DNA of 64,000 nucleotides, taken from NCBI RefSeq assembly GCF_000428725.1, contig NZ_AUAM01000019.1, positions 42,084 to 106,083 on the forward strand, given 5' to 3'. The notes beneath the pieces were generated by a model that ran no database searches, was not told the origin of the DNA, and was given only the letters and a program-made list of their open reading frames with translations. Below are positions 1-9,648 of the stretch, in pieces. Positions within the stretch are counted from its first letter, which is position 1, and each line of letters starts with the position of its first letter. The DNA is from Psychromonas aquimarina ATCC BAA-1526. Its GTDB lineage: Bacteria > Pseudomonadota > Gammaproteobacteria > Enterobacterales > Psychromonadaceae. Both the position numbers and the translations under genes were made by a program.

Positions 1-183
1 GTTTTTATTGACATTGATCCCAAAAACAATTTTACCCGCAAAATGCATTAACATTTATTTAACAACCTTGTGCATCTCACAATTTATTTATTTATGATGT
101 TTTACACTGGGTGTTTATTTATTAGACAATTACAAGCACTTGCTGAATCAGGTGGTTGTTTACTTTACTACGTGGAGCTAAGA

Positions 184-2133
184 ATGAGTGAAAAGCACAT
201 TTATCCTGTATCAGCTGATCTTGCGCAAAAAAGCCTGCTTACTAATGAAGAATATCTAAGCCAGTATCAGCAGTCCGTTAACGATCCCGAGGCTTTCTGG
301 GGAGAAAAAGGTAAAATACTCGACTGGATTAAGCCTTACTCTAAAGTCAAAAACAGCTCCTACGATCCGGGTCATATCAATATCAAATGGTTTGAAGACG
401 GTCTGCTTAATGTCTCGGCCAACTGTCTGGACCGCCATTTAGCGGAAAAAGGTGATAAAACCGCCATTCTCTGGGAAGGTGACTCCCCCGATCAGCAGCA
501 GAGCATCACCTATAAGCAGCTGCATCGACGTGTCTGTCAGTTTGCCAACGTACTGAAATCACAGAGTGTTAAAAAAGGAGACGTGGTCTGTTTATACATG
601 CCCATGACACCGGAAGCCGCGGTAGCAATGCTTGCATGTACGCGTATTGGTGCCGTTCACTCTATTGTTTTCGGCGGTTTCTCACCGGAAGCGATTGCCG
701 GACGCATTATCGACAGCAGCGCAAAAACAGTAATTACAGCAGATCAGGGACGCCGCGGCGGCCGCTTTGTACCTCTTAAAGCAAACGTAGACGAAGCCTT
801 AGAGAAAGAAGGAACGGACTGCGTTAAAAGCGTTATTGTCTTTAAAAATACTGGTGGTGAGGTGAACTGGGTTGAAGGCCGAGATTTTGACTGGCAGACA
901 CTGCTGGAAAAAGAATCAGATGAATGTCCGCCGGAAGTCATGAATGCAGAAGATCCGTTATTCATTCTTTACACATCCGGTTCAACGGGCACGCCTAAGG
1001 GTGTACTGCACACCACCGGTGGTTATCTTGTTTATGCAGCCATGACCTTCAAGTATGTATTTGATTACCAGGATCAAGATATTTACTGGTGCACAGCCGA
1101 TGTGGGCTGGATCACCGGCCATAGTTATCTGGTTTACGGACCGCTGGCTAACGGCGCAACCACCCTGCTTTTTGAAGGTGTACCTAACTACCCGACTCCT
1201 GCGCGCATGAGTGAAGTTGTTGATAAACATAATGTTACTCTGCTTTACACCGCACCGACTGCAATCCGGGCATTAATGGCTAAGGGCGACGAAGCTGTTC
1301 AGGGTACCAGCCGCTCATCACTGCGAATTTTAGGCTCGGTGGGTGAGCCGATTAATCCCGAAGCCTGGGAATGGTATTACGATAAAATAGGTAATAAAAA
1401 CTGCCCTATCGTTGATACCTGGTGGCAGACTGAAACTGGCGGGATTTTAATCACGCCGCTGCCGGGAGCGACAGACTTAAAACCGGGATCTGCTACACGC
1501 CCTTTCTTCGGTGTTCAGCCTGCCTTAGTTGATAATGACGGTACTATTCTGCAGGGTGCGGTTGACGGTAATTTAGTAATGCTTGACAGCTGGCCGGGTC
1601 AGATGCGTACCCTGTATGGTAATCATGAACGCTTTGAGCAGACATATTTCTCAACTTTTAAAGGCATGTACTTTACCGGTGACGGTGCGCGTCGTGATCA
1701 GGATGGATATTACTGGATCACCGGCCGTGTTGATGATGTATTAAATGTATCCGGACACCGTATGGGCACAGCAGAAATCGAAAGCGCCTTGGTAGCGCAC
1801 CCCAAAATTGCCGAAGCTGCGGTTGTCGGCGTACCTCATGAAATCAAAGGTCAGGGGATCTACGCTTATGTCACGCTGAATTCCGGCGAATACTCTTCAC
1901 CGGAGTTATATGCCGAGGTGAAACAGTGGGTACGTAAAGAGATCGGCGCGATTGCAACGCCGGATATATTACACTGGGCAGAAGGTCTGCCTAAAACCCG
2001 CTCGGGTAAAATTATGCGCCGTATTTTACGCAAAATTGCAACCGGAGAAAGTGACTCTTTAGGTGATACATCAACACTTGCGGATCCAAGTGTGGTGGAG
2101 CAGTTAATCAAAGAGAATCTGGAAATAAGATAA
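184..2133 (+). CDS. acs: acetyl-CoA synthetase
   Basis: AMP-forming acetate-CoA ligase: activates acetate to acetyl-AMP and then acetyl-CoA in the cytoplasm, for acetate scavenging. The 649-residue product matches the family length of about 650. The adenylate-forming core motif [11 protein letters not shown] lies near residue 263, and the C-terminal [11 protein letters not shown] motif puts the regulatory acetylatable lysine at residue 609, the same number as in E. coli Acs. The frame is open back to position 70, but MSEKHIYPV at 184, with a GGAG ribosome site about 8 bases upstream, fits the family N terminus and was chosen. It appears monocistronic, since an inverted-repeat element follows. 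CRP control is typical of the family, but I could not see a well-spaced CRP site in positions 1-183. Confidence 0.96.
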   Translation: MSEKHIYPVSADLAQKSLLTNEEYLSQYQQSVNDPEAFWGEKGKILDWIKPYSKVKNSSYDPGHINIKWFEDGLLNVSANCLDRHLAEKGDKTAILWEGDSPDQQQSITYKQLHRRVCQFANVLKSQSVKKGDVVCLYMPMTPEAAVAMLACTRIGAVHSIVFGGFSPEAIAGRIIDSSAKTVITADQGRRGGRFVPLKANVDEALEKEGTDCVKSVIVFKNTGGEVNWVEGRDFDWQTLLEKESDECPPEVMNAEDPLFILYTSGSTGTPKGVLHTTGGYLVYAAMTFKYVFDYQDQDIYWCTADVGWITGHSYLVYGPLANGATTLLFEGVPNYPTPARMSEVVDKHNVTLLYTAPTAIRALMAKGDEAVQGTSRSSLRILGSVGEPINPEAWEWYYDKIGNKNCPIVDTWWQTETGGILITPLPGATDLKPGSATRPFFGVQPALVDNDGTILQGAVDGNLVMLDSWPGQMRTLYGNHERFEQTYFSTFKGMYFTGDGARRDQDGYYWITGRVDDVLNVSGHRMGTAEIESALVAHPKIAEAAVVGVPHEIKGQGIYAYVTLNSGEYSSPELYAEVKQWVRKEIGAIATPDILHWAEGLPKTRSGKIMRRILRKIATGESDSLGDTSTLADPSVVEQLIKENLEIR

Positions 2134-2138
2134 GCATA

Positions 2139-2401
2139 TATACCCATGATACTTCAAGATGCAAAGTCAGCAAGGCCAATTGTGCCGAGATGCTAGGCAT
2201 AAAATTGAAGTATAGTTATTCTACATAGAGATTTTATAACAACGCAGATTGGCGTAAGTTGCCTTGCCCTACGGGGCATTAGCTCGCAAACCAGCCCTGC
2301 GTTGCAACAATCGAAAAGTGAATAACAATTACCTCATGTTGTGCCTTGCTCTGGTATCCGAGCGAATGCCTGACAAAGCACCTTGAGGTAACATGGGTAT
2401 A
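2139..2401. repeat. MITE-like element with terminal inverted repeats
   Basis: A 263-bp gene-free element between acs and aroQ. Its ends form an imperfect 24-bp inverted repeat beginning TATACCCATG (left 2139-2162, right 2378-2401, about 3 mismatches). Nested inside are further inverted segments, for example CAACGCAG (2240-2247) against CTGCGTTG (2297-2304), and TTGAAGTATAGTTATTC against a related inverted copy near 2321. No ORF or transposase is present. The structure suggests a non-autonomous miniature transposable element or a dispersed palindromic repeat. Other copies cannot be seen from one window. Confidence 0.7.
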
Positions 2402-2431
2402 GAAAACTAGCCAGCAGATGCCTGAAGAGAT

Positions 2432-2478
2432 AGACTCTCAAAATCAATATTAATCAAGGTTTCCGGGAGTCTTTTTTT
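2432..2478 (+). promoter_or_regulatory. possible hairpin with U-tract abutting aroQ start
   Basis: AGACTC (2432-2437) can pair with GAGTCT (2467-2472), followed by seven T residues that end directly at the aroQ ATG (2479). The likely Shine-Dalgarno GGGAG (2465-2469) lies within the right arm, so folding would hide it. This may be a weak terminator or a translation-control hairpin, but the loop is long (29 nt) and the arrangement may be coincidental. Confidence 0.3.
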
Positions 2479-2925
2479 ATGGCACAGAAAGTATTAGTTT
2501 TAAATGGACCTAACCTCAACTTATTAGGCCAGCGAGAACCAGAAGTTTACGGCAGGCAGACACTTGCAGATATTATTGAAGATCTCAGCGAGCAGGCATC
2601 CCAGGCAAATATTGAGCTCAGCCATCTGCAGTCAAATCGTGAATATGAAATCATCGAAAAAATTCATCAGTCATTTCAGGATATCGATTTTATCATTATT
2701 AATCCGGCTGCTTTTACCCACACCAGCGTTGCCATTCGTGATGCACTGTTAGGCGTAAATATTCCTTTTATTGAAGTTCACCTTTCTAATGTGCATGCAC
2801 GTGAAAGCTTCCGTCATCACTCCTACTTATCAGATGCTGCAGTGGGAGTTATCTGCGGCCTGGGTGCGAAAGGCTACTCTTACGCACTTCAGCATGCATC
2901 AGATCACATAAACAAAGGTAAGTAG
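2479..2925 (+). CDS. aroQ: 3-dehydroquinate dehydratase, type II
   Basis: Converts 3-dehydroquinate to 3-dehydroshikimate in the shikimate pathway. The 148-residue protein has the type II N-terminal signature [19 protein letters not shown], with catalytic Tyr24 and Arg19, and the [17 protein letters not shown] block with the active-site histidine near residue 98. The length is normal for the dodecameric enzyme. In many gammaproteobacteria aroQ leads an operon with accB and accC (acetyl-CoA carboxylase). Here neither follows; a terminator and a sensor kinase gene come next, so aroQ stands alone. Confidence 0.95.
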   Translation: MAQKVLVLNGPNLNLLGQREPEVYGRQTLADIIEDLSEQASQANIELSHLQSNREYEIIEKIHQSFQDIDFIIINPAAFTHTSVAIRDALLGVNIPFIEVHLSNVHARESFRHHSYLSDAAVGVICGLGAKGYSYALQHASDHINKGK

Positions 2926-3101
2926 GTCTTTCCACAGATAATTTGCAAAAACTACCCTGACGGGTAGTTAACTAACAGCTATCGTTAAGGCACTCTATAG
3001 TGGCCTTAGGGATTAAGGCACAGTAGTAAACCCACTTTTTAGCCGTTTAAATGGACTTTTATTGTTATTAATTAGGTAATAATTCGAGACCTGTTACAGG
3101 C

Positions 3102-3129
3102 AAGCCTAACTTTGTTAGGCTTTTTTTTA
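3102..3129 (+). terminator. Rho-independent terminator after aroQ
   Basis: GCCTAAC/GTTAGGC hairpin followed by eight T residues, lying between aroQ and the histidine kinase gene. It is about 175 nt after the aroQ stop, so an aroQ 3' UTR with two smaller hairpins (2949-2968 and about 2987-3008) would precede it. Confidence 0.8.
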
Positions 3130-3154
3130 TCTAAACTCACAGCCGAAATCAGAT

Positions 3155-4813
3155 ATGGATAATAAGCAAGCAGTACAAGAATTATTATTGTCGAGATGGC
3201 AGAGCCTGCGAATTTATAACATTGCAATTTTAACTGCATTTCTGTTTTTTTATAGCGCCGGTACAGTGCATAGCTATACCTTTTTCGACTCGCCAGCCTC
3301 TTTTAATTTACCTTTTCTGATCCCGTTTTCTGCGCTTTTATTAAACGCATATCTGCTCAGCTGCACTACCCGAAAAAAAGACAGACAAGTTATTATACTG
3401 CTGCCGCTGCTGACCCTTTTTACCACCCTGTTTATTACCATTAACAGTCACTTTGAAACACAGACAACGCAGAATAGCTTCCTCTATTTTACCCTGCTGC
3501 TGCCGCTGTTCTATGCCTACCTGCTGGCCTATAATTTTCAGCTGTTATTAATTAATAATCTGACTGCATTTATAAGTTATACATTTACCGCCGTAGTTGG
3601 TGATACAAGCGCCTTAGTGTTTATTTTAAATACCTTTTTTTTAATGACTTTGGCTTTTTTAACTATTTACGGGCATATCAGAAGCACCTCTAAACTGCGC
3701 CGGAAAAAACAGGATAATCCCCCGGACAGCCCGCAGCTTAATAACAGCGGCAGTGATTACCTGAACAAAATAATTCATGATATTCGCCAGCCGTTAAGCA
3801 GTTTATCTTTGTACAGCGGCCTGTTAGAGAAACAACTGCAGCAGACACAACAACAGGAGCTGATGCAGAATCTGAAAAAATCATCAGATGAACTGGAACG
3901 CCGCCTGTCGACATTAAGCGACCTTAACCGCCTCGACGCAGGTAAAGTGATCCCGGAGCTCAGCACTGCAGCAGTAAGAAGCACTTTTCAGCCGCTGATT
4001 AAAAAATACCAGTATCAGGCAGAGCAGAAAGGTTTAATTTTAAGGGTACGCTTTATTGACTTAACTATGCTTACCGACACTAAGCTGACTACCGATATCT
4101 TAGACAGCCTGCTCAGTAATGCATTAATTCACGGCGATCAGTCGACAGGTTCATCAATACTACTCAGTGCACGTCATTCGCAAGGAGGCATTAACTTACA
4201 GGTCTGGAATCAGGGCAAAAGAATAGAAGATTCATCTGTCACCTATCTGTTTAATGAAACCTTTCATACACACAACCCGCTTCATGATAAAAGAAAAGGT
4301 TTAGGCCTCGGCCTGGCGATTGCGCAGCGTAAAGCACACCTGTTAAAAACACAAATTACCGTTAAAACCTCTAACCAGGGATCATGCTTTTCCTTGCGCA
4401 TAAAGAAAGGTCAGCAGGCATCAGCAAAGCTGCACAATAACAGTATAAACCGGGAAAATAATGAGCATATTTTACTCATTGATGATGATCCAAGTATATT
4501 AGGAGCGCTGGCAATGCTTCTGGAGGGGTGGGGATATCAGGTATACAGTGCCGAAACAAGCGGACAGGCCTTAACAGCTTTAACTAAAAACAGTTTTGCA
4601 TTAATTATCTCAGATTTCAGACTGCCGGGCGGACAGAACGGTATTGATTTAATTCACAGCGCACAGCAGCACTCAAACATACCTGCAGTCTTATTAACCG
4701 GAGAGGTCGATCCAGAGAAATTAAACGGGGGAAAAACAGCTGACTATAAAGTTTTACACAAACCGATAAAACCCGCGGCATTACGAATTTTATTACGCCG
4801 TTTATTAAGTTAA
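3155..4813 (+). CDS. hybrid sensor histidine kinase with C-terminal receiver
   Basis: Membrane sensor kinase of 552 residues. The N-terminal third (about residues 15-180) is a series of hydrophobic segments with no large periplasmic domain, suggesting membrane-embedded or intracellular sensing. The dimerisation/phospho-acceptor domain carries His208 in IIHDIRQPL. The ATP-binding domain ends in a glycine-rich GLGLGLAIA block near residue 385. A receiver domain from about residue 435 has the acidic cluster LIDDDPS and phospho-Asp487 in LIISDFRLPGG. The gene overlaps the convergent LuxR-type regulator by 4 bp, and the two are probably partners. The signal is unknown. Confidence 0.88.
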   Translation: MDNKQAVQELLLSRWQSLRIYNIAILTAFLFFYSAGTVHSYTFFDSPASFNLPFLIPFSALLLNAYLLSCTTRKKDRQVIILLPLLTLFTTLFITINSHFETQTTQNSFLYFTLLLPLFYAYLLAYNFQLLLINNLTAFISYTFTAVVGDTSALVFILNTFFLMTLAFLTIYGHIRSTSKLRRKKQDNPPDSPQLNNSGSDYLNKIIHDIRQPLSSLSLYSGLLEKQLQQTQQQELMQNLKKSSDELERRLSTLSDLNRLDAGKVIPELSTAAVRSTFQPLIKKYQYQAEQKGLILRVRFIDLTMLTDTKLTTDILDSLLSNALIHGDQSTGSSILLSARHSQGGINLQVWNQGKRIEDSSVTYLFNETFHTHNPLHDKRKGLGLGLAIAQRKAHLLKTQITVKTSNQGSCFSLRIKKGQQASAKLHNNSINRENNEHILLIDDDPSILGALAMLLEGWGYQVYSAETSGQALTALTKNSFALIISDFRLPGGQNGIDLIHSAQQHSNIPAVLLTGEVDPEKLNGGKTADYKVLHKPIKPAALRILLRRLLS

Positions 4814-5451
4814 TGTGCTTTTAACAAACCGAGCTGCAGTGCTTTCTCTACCGCTTTAGCGCGGCTCGATGCACCCGATACATCTAATATCTGATACAAG
4901 CCCCGCTGATGAAATTTTACCGTATCCTGAGAAATACATAATTTATCAGCGATCTCCCTGTTACTCCTGCCGTTATGAATTAACTCAAGAATCTGCGCCT
5001 GCCGCGGCGATAAATGATACTGTTCCTTATTCTTTTTATCCTGCAGAACCAGTGAATTTAACTGCACCGCAATTTCCGGCGGGATAAAAATATCTCCGCG
5101 CAGCACGCGCTGCAGACCGTCCAGCATGTCCTGCGGTGCATAGGATTTAGGAATAAATCCCATTGCGCCTTTCTCAAAAGCAGTGAGCACATCTTTATAA
5201 TCTTCACATGCGGAAAGCACAACAACAGGCGATAAAATATTGCGCAGTGCTAACTGCTCCAGCATAGCAATGCCGTCCATCTTCGGCATATACAGATCCA
5301 TAATAATAATATCAGGGTGGATCTGTTCGATCTCACTAACCGCAGAAACAGGATCATCAAAAACCCAGACTTCATTATTGTCACTTTCTAATGTTAATTT
5401 TAAACCATGAAGAAACAGCTGGTGATCATCGATAATCACAATTTTATCCAT
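4810..5451 (-). CDS. NarL/FixJ-family (LuxR-type) response regulator
   Basis: A 213-residue two-domain DNA-binding regulator. The receiver domain (residues 1-120) has the DDH acidic pocket at residues 8-10 and phospho-acceptor Asp52 in IIIMDLYMPKM. The C-terminal LuxR helix-turn-helix reads LSPRQAQILELIHNGRSNREIADKLCISQDTVKFH, split here as LSPRQAQILELIHNG then RSNREIADKLCISQDTVKFH. It faces the hybrid kinase tail to tail, with the TTAA at 4810-4813 supplying both stop codons. A clear ribosome site (AAGGA) precedes the ATG. It is the likely cognate output of the kinase. Targets are unknown. Confidence 0.9.
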   Translation of the reverse strand: MDKIVIIDDHQLFLHGLKLTLESDNNEVWVFDDPVSAVSEIEQIHPDIIIMDLYMPKMDGIAMLEQLALRNILSPVVVLSACEDYKDVLTAFEKGAMGFIPKSYAPQDMLDGLQRVLRGDIFIPPEIAVQLNSLVLQDKKNKEQYHLSPRQAQILELIHNGRSNREIADKLCISQDTVKFHQRGLYQILDVSGASSRAKAVEKALQLGLLKAH

Positions 5452-5716
5452 TAATCATTCCTTTTACTGACCCGGCTATAGTGTTGCTTTATGCTGTTCA
5501 ATTTGCAATCAAATTTACCAACAAATGTTAACCTCCATTAAAGTTTTAACTTATTATCATAGACTTAAACAAACCTAACTAATGCTTTCCCCGGCGGCAG
5601 GCAAACTGTCTGCTGGATAAAACCGTTCAGAACAGTTTTGGGTCTATATTATTGCCTTTATCCCCTGTATTCTTGCGCCATCATACAGACAACCATCCCG
5701 ACAGAGGGGACAAATC

Positions 5717-6598
5717 ATGCCTTGGATACAATTAAAGTTAAATGCAACTTCAGAAAATGCTGAACTGATCGGCGAATTATTAATGGAAAGCGGCGCCCTT
5801 TCAGCCACTTTTACAGACTCACATGACGTGCCGATTTTTGAACCAGCTCCCGGTGAAACACGCCTATGGGGAGATACTGATATAACCGGCCTTTATGATG
5901 CGGCAACTGAAATGACGCCAGTGCTTGAACAGCTGAAACAAAGCCCGCTTTTAAGTGATAACTTTGCACTAAAAATAGAACCTCTTGAAGATAAAGACTG
6001 GGAACGTGAATGGATGGACAATTTCCACCCGATGAAGTTCGGCGAGCGTTTATGGATCTGCCCGAGCTGGAAGCCGGTTCCAGATGAAAATGCGGTTAAT
6101 GTCATGCTTGATCCGGGCCTTGCATTCGGCACGGGTACTCACCCGACCACAGCTTTATGTTTAGCCTGGTTAGACGGACAGGATCTGCAGGATAAAGTCG
6201 TTATCGACTTCGGCTGCGGTTCAGGAATTTTAGCAATTGCGGCTCTTAAATTAGGTGCAAAACGTGTAATTGGTATCGATATCGACCCGCAGGCAATCAC
6301 TGCCAGCCGTGATAATGCCCAGCGTAACAATGTTTCTGAACAGCTTGAGCTGTATTTACCTGATGATCTGCCTCAGGGAATTTTAGCTGATGTGCTGGTT
6401 GCAAATATTCTTGCCGGACCGCTTCGCGAATTATCAACAAGCATCGAAGCCTTAATTAAAAATAACGGTTCATTAGCATTATCCGGCATTCTAGAACAGC
6501 AAGCTGATGAATTAATTGGTGTTTATGGCCAATGGTTCAAAATGGATGAAGCTTCAGTCAAGGAAGAGTGGGCACGCCTTTCCGGTGTAAAAAAGTAA
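5717..6598 (+). CDS. prmA: ribosomal protein L11 methyltransferase
   Basis: Uses S-adenosylmethionine to trimethylate ribosomal protein L11. The 293-residue length is typical. The N-terminal substrate-recognition domain starts MPWIQLKL. A linker includes [14 protein letters not shown] near residue 130. The SAM-binding motif [20 protein letters not shown] lies near residue 160 and the catalytic-region motif VANILAGPL near residue 225. A strong GAGGGG ribosome site precedes the ATG. It lies just upstream of dusB-fis, as in many gammaproteobacteria, but a gap of about 175 bp with its own promoter-like sequence separates them. Confidence 0.96.
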   Translation: MPWIQLKLNATSENAELIGELLMESGALSATFTDSHDVPIFEPAPGETRLWGDTDITGLYDAATEMTPVLEQLKQSPLLSDNFALKIEPLEDKDWEREWMDNFHPMKFGERLWICPSWKPVPDENAVNVMLDPGLAFGTGTHPTTALCLAWLDGQDLQDKVVIDFGCGSGILAIAALKLGAKRVIGIDIDPQAITASRDNAQRNNVSEQLELYLPDDLPQGILADVLVANILAGPLRELSTSIEALIKNNGSLALSGILEQQADELIGVYGQWFKMDEASVKEEWARLSGVKK

Positions 6599-6605
6599 TA
6601 AAATG

Positions 6606-6645
6606 AAGTGCGGCAGCACAGTTTTGTTACAGTGCTGTTGCACTT
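6606..6645. other. strong hairpin after prmA
   Basis: AAGTGCGGCAGCAC (6606 on) pairs with GTGCTGTTGCACTT (to 6645) around an 11-12 nt loop. On the plus strand no U-tract follows (TTTAAAAAAA), so it is a weak terminator for prmA. It may act as an RNA-stabilising 3' structure. Confidence 0.5.
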
Positions 6646-6714
6646 TAAAAAAAGCGAAACTCAAATTCGCCTAGTTTGCAAGCAAAATAATTTTAAAATG
6701 GTTAATTATTAACC

Positions 6715-6751
6715 TTTATTCTGCTTGTAAAAATGCGTACACTACGCCGCC
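6715..6751 (+). promoter_or_regulatory. candidate dusB-fis promoter with GC-rich discriminator
   Basis: A -35-like TTTATT (6715-6720), a 17-bp spacer and a -10-like TACACT (6738-6743) are followed by the GC-rich discriminator ACGCCGCC. A weak core with a GC discriminator is the hallmark of the growth-rate/stringently regulated fis promoter in enterics. The start at about 6751 would leave a short leader before dusB (6775). Confidence 0.45.
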
Positions 6752-6774
6752 TTAACTTAGAGAATGCTTAGAAT

Positions 6775-7737
6775 ATGCGCATTGGGCAACATCAATTAGA
6801 TAACAATATTATTTTAGCACCAATGGCAGGGGTGACAGACCGCCCCTTCCGCGAACTTTGCCGCTCGCTTGGTGCAGGACTTGCGGTATCAGAAATGCTG
6901 TCTTCTAATCCGCGTGTATGGAACAGTAAAAAGTCTAAGTTAAGAATGGACTACCATGATGAATCAGGCATTAGATCCGTGCAGATTGCCGGCTCAGAGC
7001 CAGCTGCAATGGCGGCGGCTGCGCAGTTAACCGTGCAGCAGGGCGCTCAGATTGTTGATATTAATATGGGTTGTCCGGCCAAAAAAGTGAATAAGAAAAA
7101 AGCAGGCTCTGCACTGCTGCCTCATCCTGAACTTGTGCAAGCAATTCTTGAGAGCGTAGTGAATGCAGTTGATGTTCCTGTTACCTTGAAAATTCGCACA
7201 GGCTGGGATCCGGAAAGCAGAAACGGTCTTGAAATCGCACAAATTGCAGAACAATCTGGAATCCAGGCACTTGCAGTGCACGGCCGTACCAGGCAATGTT
7301 TATACAATGGACTTGCTGAGTACGACACAATAAAAACAATTAAAGAAAATGTAACGATCCCTGTGATTGCTAATGGTGATATTACTTCAGTAGAAAAAGC
7401 AAAGTTTGTGCTTGATTACACTGGAGCAGACGCCATTATGATTGGAAGAGGCGCACAAGGTGCACCTTGGATATTCAATGAAATTAACCACTATCTAAAA
7501 ACAGGCGAGCAATGTGCTCCTCTGGAAAAAATGGAAATAACCCAGATTCTTCTTGGTCACGTGCAGGCACTGCATGAATTCTATGGAGAGGTAATGGGTC
7601 CCAGAATTGCTAGGAAGCATGTAGGGTGGTATTTAAAAGAGCAAGATCAGTCAGGTTACTTTAAACGACAATTTAATGCGATTGACAGCCCTATTGAGCA
7701 GTTAAACACATTAGAAACTTATTTAAATCATCAGTAA
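6775..7737 (+). CDS. dusB: tRNA-dihydrouridine synthase B
   Basis: Flavin enzyme that reduces specific tRNA uridines (U17 in E. coli) to dihydrouridine. The 320-residue protein begins [25 protein letters not shown], here noted only by its opening MRIGQH and the [14 protein letters not shown]-binding segment. It has the conserved NMGCPAKKV with the catalytic cysteine near residue 100, the VTLKIRTGW block, and the C-terminal [13 protein letters not shown] phosphate-binding segment. It is followed 17 nt later by fis, giving the classical dusB-fis operon in which dusB supplies the translation-enhancing upstream position. Confidence 0.96.
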   Translation: MRIGQHQLDNNIILAPMAGVTDRPFRELCRSLGAGLAVSEMLSSNPRVWNSKKSKLRMDYHDESGIRSVQIAGSEPAAMAAAAQLTVQQGAQIVDINMGCPAKKVNKKKAGSALLPHPELVQAILESVVNAVDVPVTLKIRTGWDPESRNGLEIAQIAEQSGIQALAVHGRTRQCLYNGLAEYDTIKTIKENVTIPVIANGDITSVEKAKFVLDYTGADAIMIGRGAQGAPWIFNEINHYLKTGEQCAPLEKMEITQILLGHVQALHEFYGEVMGPRIARKHVGWYLKEQDQSGYFKRQFNAIDSPIEQLNTLETYLNHQ

Positions 7738-7754
7738 TTAAAGAGTTAATACCC

Positions 7755-8054
7755 ATGTTTGAACAAAATATTTCTTCAGAAGCACTTACAACGACAACCA
7801 GTATTCCTGCTACAGGGCAAATAACTCAACGACCACTTCGTGATTCAGTACGTCAGGCTGTTTCAGGATATGTAGCACAGCTTAATGGTCAGGATACAAC
7901 GGAATTATATGAGCTTGTTTTATCAGAAGTTGAAGCACCGTTGTTAGATATCATCATGCAGTACACGCGTGGTAACCAGACTCGTGCGGCAACTATGCTG
8001 GGTATCAACCGCGGTACATTACGCAAAAAATTAAAAAAATACGGCATGGGTTAA
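7755..8054 (+). CDS. fis: DNA-binding protein Fis
   Basis: Nucleoid protein and growth-phase regulator, 99 residues against 98 in E. coli. The C-terminal helix-turn-helix (about residues 74-99, [20 protein letters not shown] then LKKYGMG) is essentially the canonical sequence. The N-terminal part is more divergent, as usual between genera. Its message is probably mostly the dusB-fis transcript. A strong terminator follows at 8077. Confidence 0.97.
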   Translation: MFEQNISSEALTTTTSIPATGQITQRPLRDSVRQAVSGYVAQLNGQDTTELYELVLSEVEAPLLDIIMQYTRGNQTRAATMLGINRGTLRKKLKKYGMG

Positions 8055-8076
8055 TTTCCAACCTTATTTAATGAAG

Positions 8077-8102
8077 AAAGCGGCTTCTTAGCCGCTTTTT
8101 TT
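8077..8102 (+). terminator. Rho-independent terminator of dusB-fis
   Basis: AAAGCGGC-TTCTTA-GCCGCTTT hairpin followed by a run of T residues, about 25 nt after the fis stop codon. Confidence 0.9.
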
Positions 8103-8293
8103 ATGCCTGTAATAAAACCCTGTAGCGGGGATATAACAGCAGCTAAAAGCGTTCTCAGCACTATTCTCCTGCTCAATTAATAAAAATACGGCTGATTTTT
8201 CTACATTTATTACAGCAATTAAAAAAAAAACAGGACTTTTCTACAGCTTGCTATAAGCTTCAGGCACTTATCTATTACTGTACCGGGAAATGT

Positions 8294-8875
8294 ATGCTCT
8301 TATTACCAATCAACGAACAGCTGAAAAACTTACAGTCATGGCAGCAGAGTGTTTTCTGCATGGCACTAGCGGAACATACGATTTTACATTTCCATCTGTT
8401 CTGCGAAGCGGTTGAAAGTGAAAACGGGCAGACTATTCATAATATCCAGCAGTTATTCTGGGAAAAAATGACAGTTAAAGGTGCAAAGATTAATTTCACC
8501 ATTCAGCAGGAACATTTCGAAGAGATAATTCCGGACTCACGAGACTTTGATTTTTATGGTGTTTATCCTGCAATCGATCACTGCGTTATTATGAGCTGTG
8601 CTTTTAATTCTTTTTTAACTAAATCGGCAGATGAAGCACTTAATGCCAGTCAGACGGCATTCGCTACAATCGCAAGTTTTATTGAACTGCAGAGCGGTGA
8701 TGAGCTTGATGAAAGTACACTAATGGATGAGCCTCTTTTTCAGGAAGAGCTGGCATTTCAGCAGACATTACTGGAAAAACTAGATAATGAACGAAGCCCG
8801 GATCTTATAAAATCTATCCGCCAGTTAGTTATAGAGCTCGGTATGACTAACCTCGGCATCGCTTTTAACGATTAA
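8294..8875 (+). CDS. yjaG: DUF416 family protein YjaG
   Basis: A 193-residue cytoplasmic protein of unknown function. It matches the YjaG family along its length: a conserved LQSWQQSVFCMALAE start, the central RDFDFYGVYPAIDHCV block (residues about 77-92), and a C-terminal IRQLVIELGMTNLGIAF segment. Its position immediately before hupA matches E. coli (yjaG-hupA), which supports the assignment. No membrane segment or signal peptide is visible. The role is not established. Confidence 0.88.
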   Translation: MLLLPINEQLKNLQSWQQSVFCMALAEHTILHFHLFCEAVESENGQTIHNIQQLFWEKMTVKGAKINFTIQQEHFEEIIPDSRDFDFYGVYPAIDHCVIMSCAFNSFLTKSADEALNASQTAFATIASFIELQSGDELDESTLMDEPLFQEELAFQQTLLEKLDNERSPDLIKSIRQLVIELGMTNLGIAFND

Positions 8876-8923
8876 ATAAACTACCGCCGGGAAGTACTGA
8901 TGCTGCCGAGTTGTCCATGATTT

Positions 8924-8939
8924 TGTGATTATTAACACA
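8924..8939. promoter_or_regulatory. candidate CRP site upstream of hupA
   Basis: TGTGA-TTATTA-ACACA has the CRP spacing, with one mismatch from the TGTGA-N6-TCACA consensus. It sits about 130 bp before the hupA start. hupA is known to respond to CRP in E. coli, but a single near-match in AT-rich DNA is weak evidence. Confidence 0.35.
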
Positions 8940-9070
8940 ATAAGGACAATTAAAAGCAATAAATCATACTTTTCTAAGCGTTAGTCTTTACTTCGCCTGG
9001 TGACTTGCAATACATTATTTGCTGTCATTAAAGGCCAACTCTAATAACCTATAACAATGGAAATACTAAG

Positions 9071-9346
9071 ATGAACAAAACTCAACTTGTTGCTGATATT
9101 GCTGAAAAAGCAGACTTAACAAAAGTGCAGGCAAAAGCAGCTCTAGAACAAATTCTTGCAAGCGTTACCGACAGCCTTAAAGACGGTGAACCTGTACAGT
9201 TAATCGGTTTTGGTACTTTTAAAGTAAATCATCGTGCAGCACGTACCGGCCGTAACCCGCAAACTGGCGAAGATATTCAAATCCAAGCAGCTAACGTTCC
9301 TGCTTTTGTAGCTGGTAAAGCACTTAAAGAATCTGTTAATAAATAA
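9071..9346 (+). CDS. hupA: DNA-binding protein HU-alpha
   Basis: Histone-like nucleoid protein of 91 residues. It begins [18 protein letters not shown] and carries the DNA-binding arm with the [19 protein letters not shown] core and a proline at the tip, ending in the [14 protein letters not shown] helix. The N-terminal MNKTQL and the yjaG neighbour favour HU-alpha over HU-beta. Monocistronic, with its own terminator. Confidence 0.96.
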   Translation: MNKTQLVADIAEKADLTKVQAKAALEQILASVTDSLKDGEPVQLIGFGTFKVNHRAARTGRNPQTGEDIQIQAANVPAFVAGKALKESVNK

Positions 9347-9383
9347 TTAAAACCTGCTTATTCAGGTCTAATTTAACAGCATA

Positions 9384-9408
9384 AAAAAACACCTCCGGGT
9401 GTTTTTTT
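9384..9408 (+). terminator. Rho-independent terminator of hupA
   Basis: AACACC-TCCG-GGTGTT hairpin flanked by A and T runs, 40 nt after the hupA stop. It probably works mainly for the plus strand. Confidence 0.88.
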
Positions 9409-9648
9409 GTTTGTACTTTTTGCCAGTCCCCTTTCCATAGCCACTCTTTTTATATCCATTATTCCAATTTTAATAGACCTCCTAACTTAACGAAACAGCT
9501 GTTACCTGCACTTTAAATGTAAGTGATTATCACTACAGCGATTAATCTTCAGCAGCCCGTTGAAACATTCTAAAAACCTATCTCAGATCAATAGTTGAGT
9601 AAATCACTATGGTATTTTCCATTTTGAATTCGGCGATTTAACATACTG

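Noticed and set aside
70..183. Upstream extension of acs (open frame from 70)
   Set aside because: The extra 38 residues have no Acs similarity; the ATG at 184 has a ribosome site and puts the regulatory lysine at the family position 609.
1..183. CRP site TGTGCATCTCACA before acs
   Set aside because: The total length is 13 instead of 16 bp, so the half-sites are not correctly spaced.
9523..9536. AGTGATTATCACT as a CRP or FNR site before hcp
   Set aside because: The half-sites are too close together for either protein, so only the palindrome at 9649 was kept as a candidate operator.
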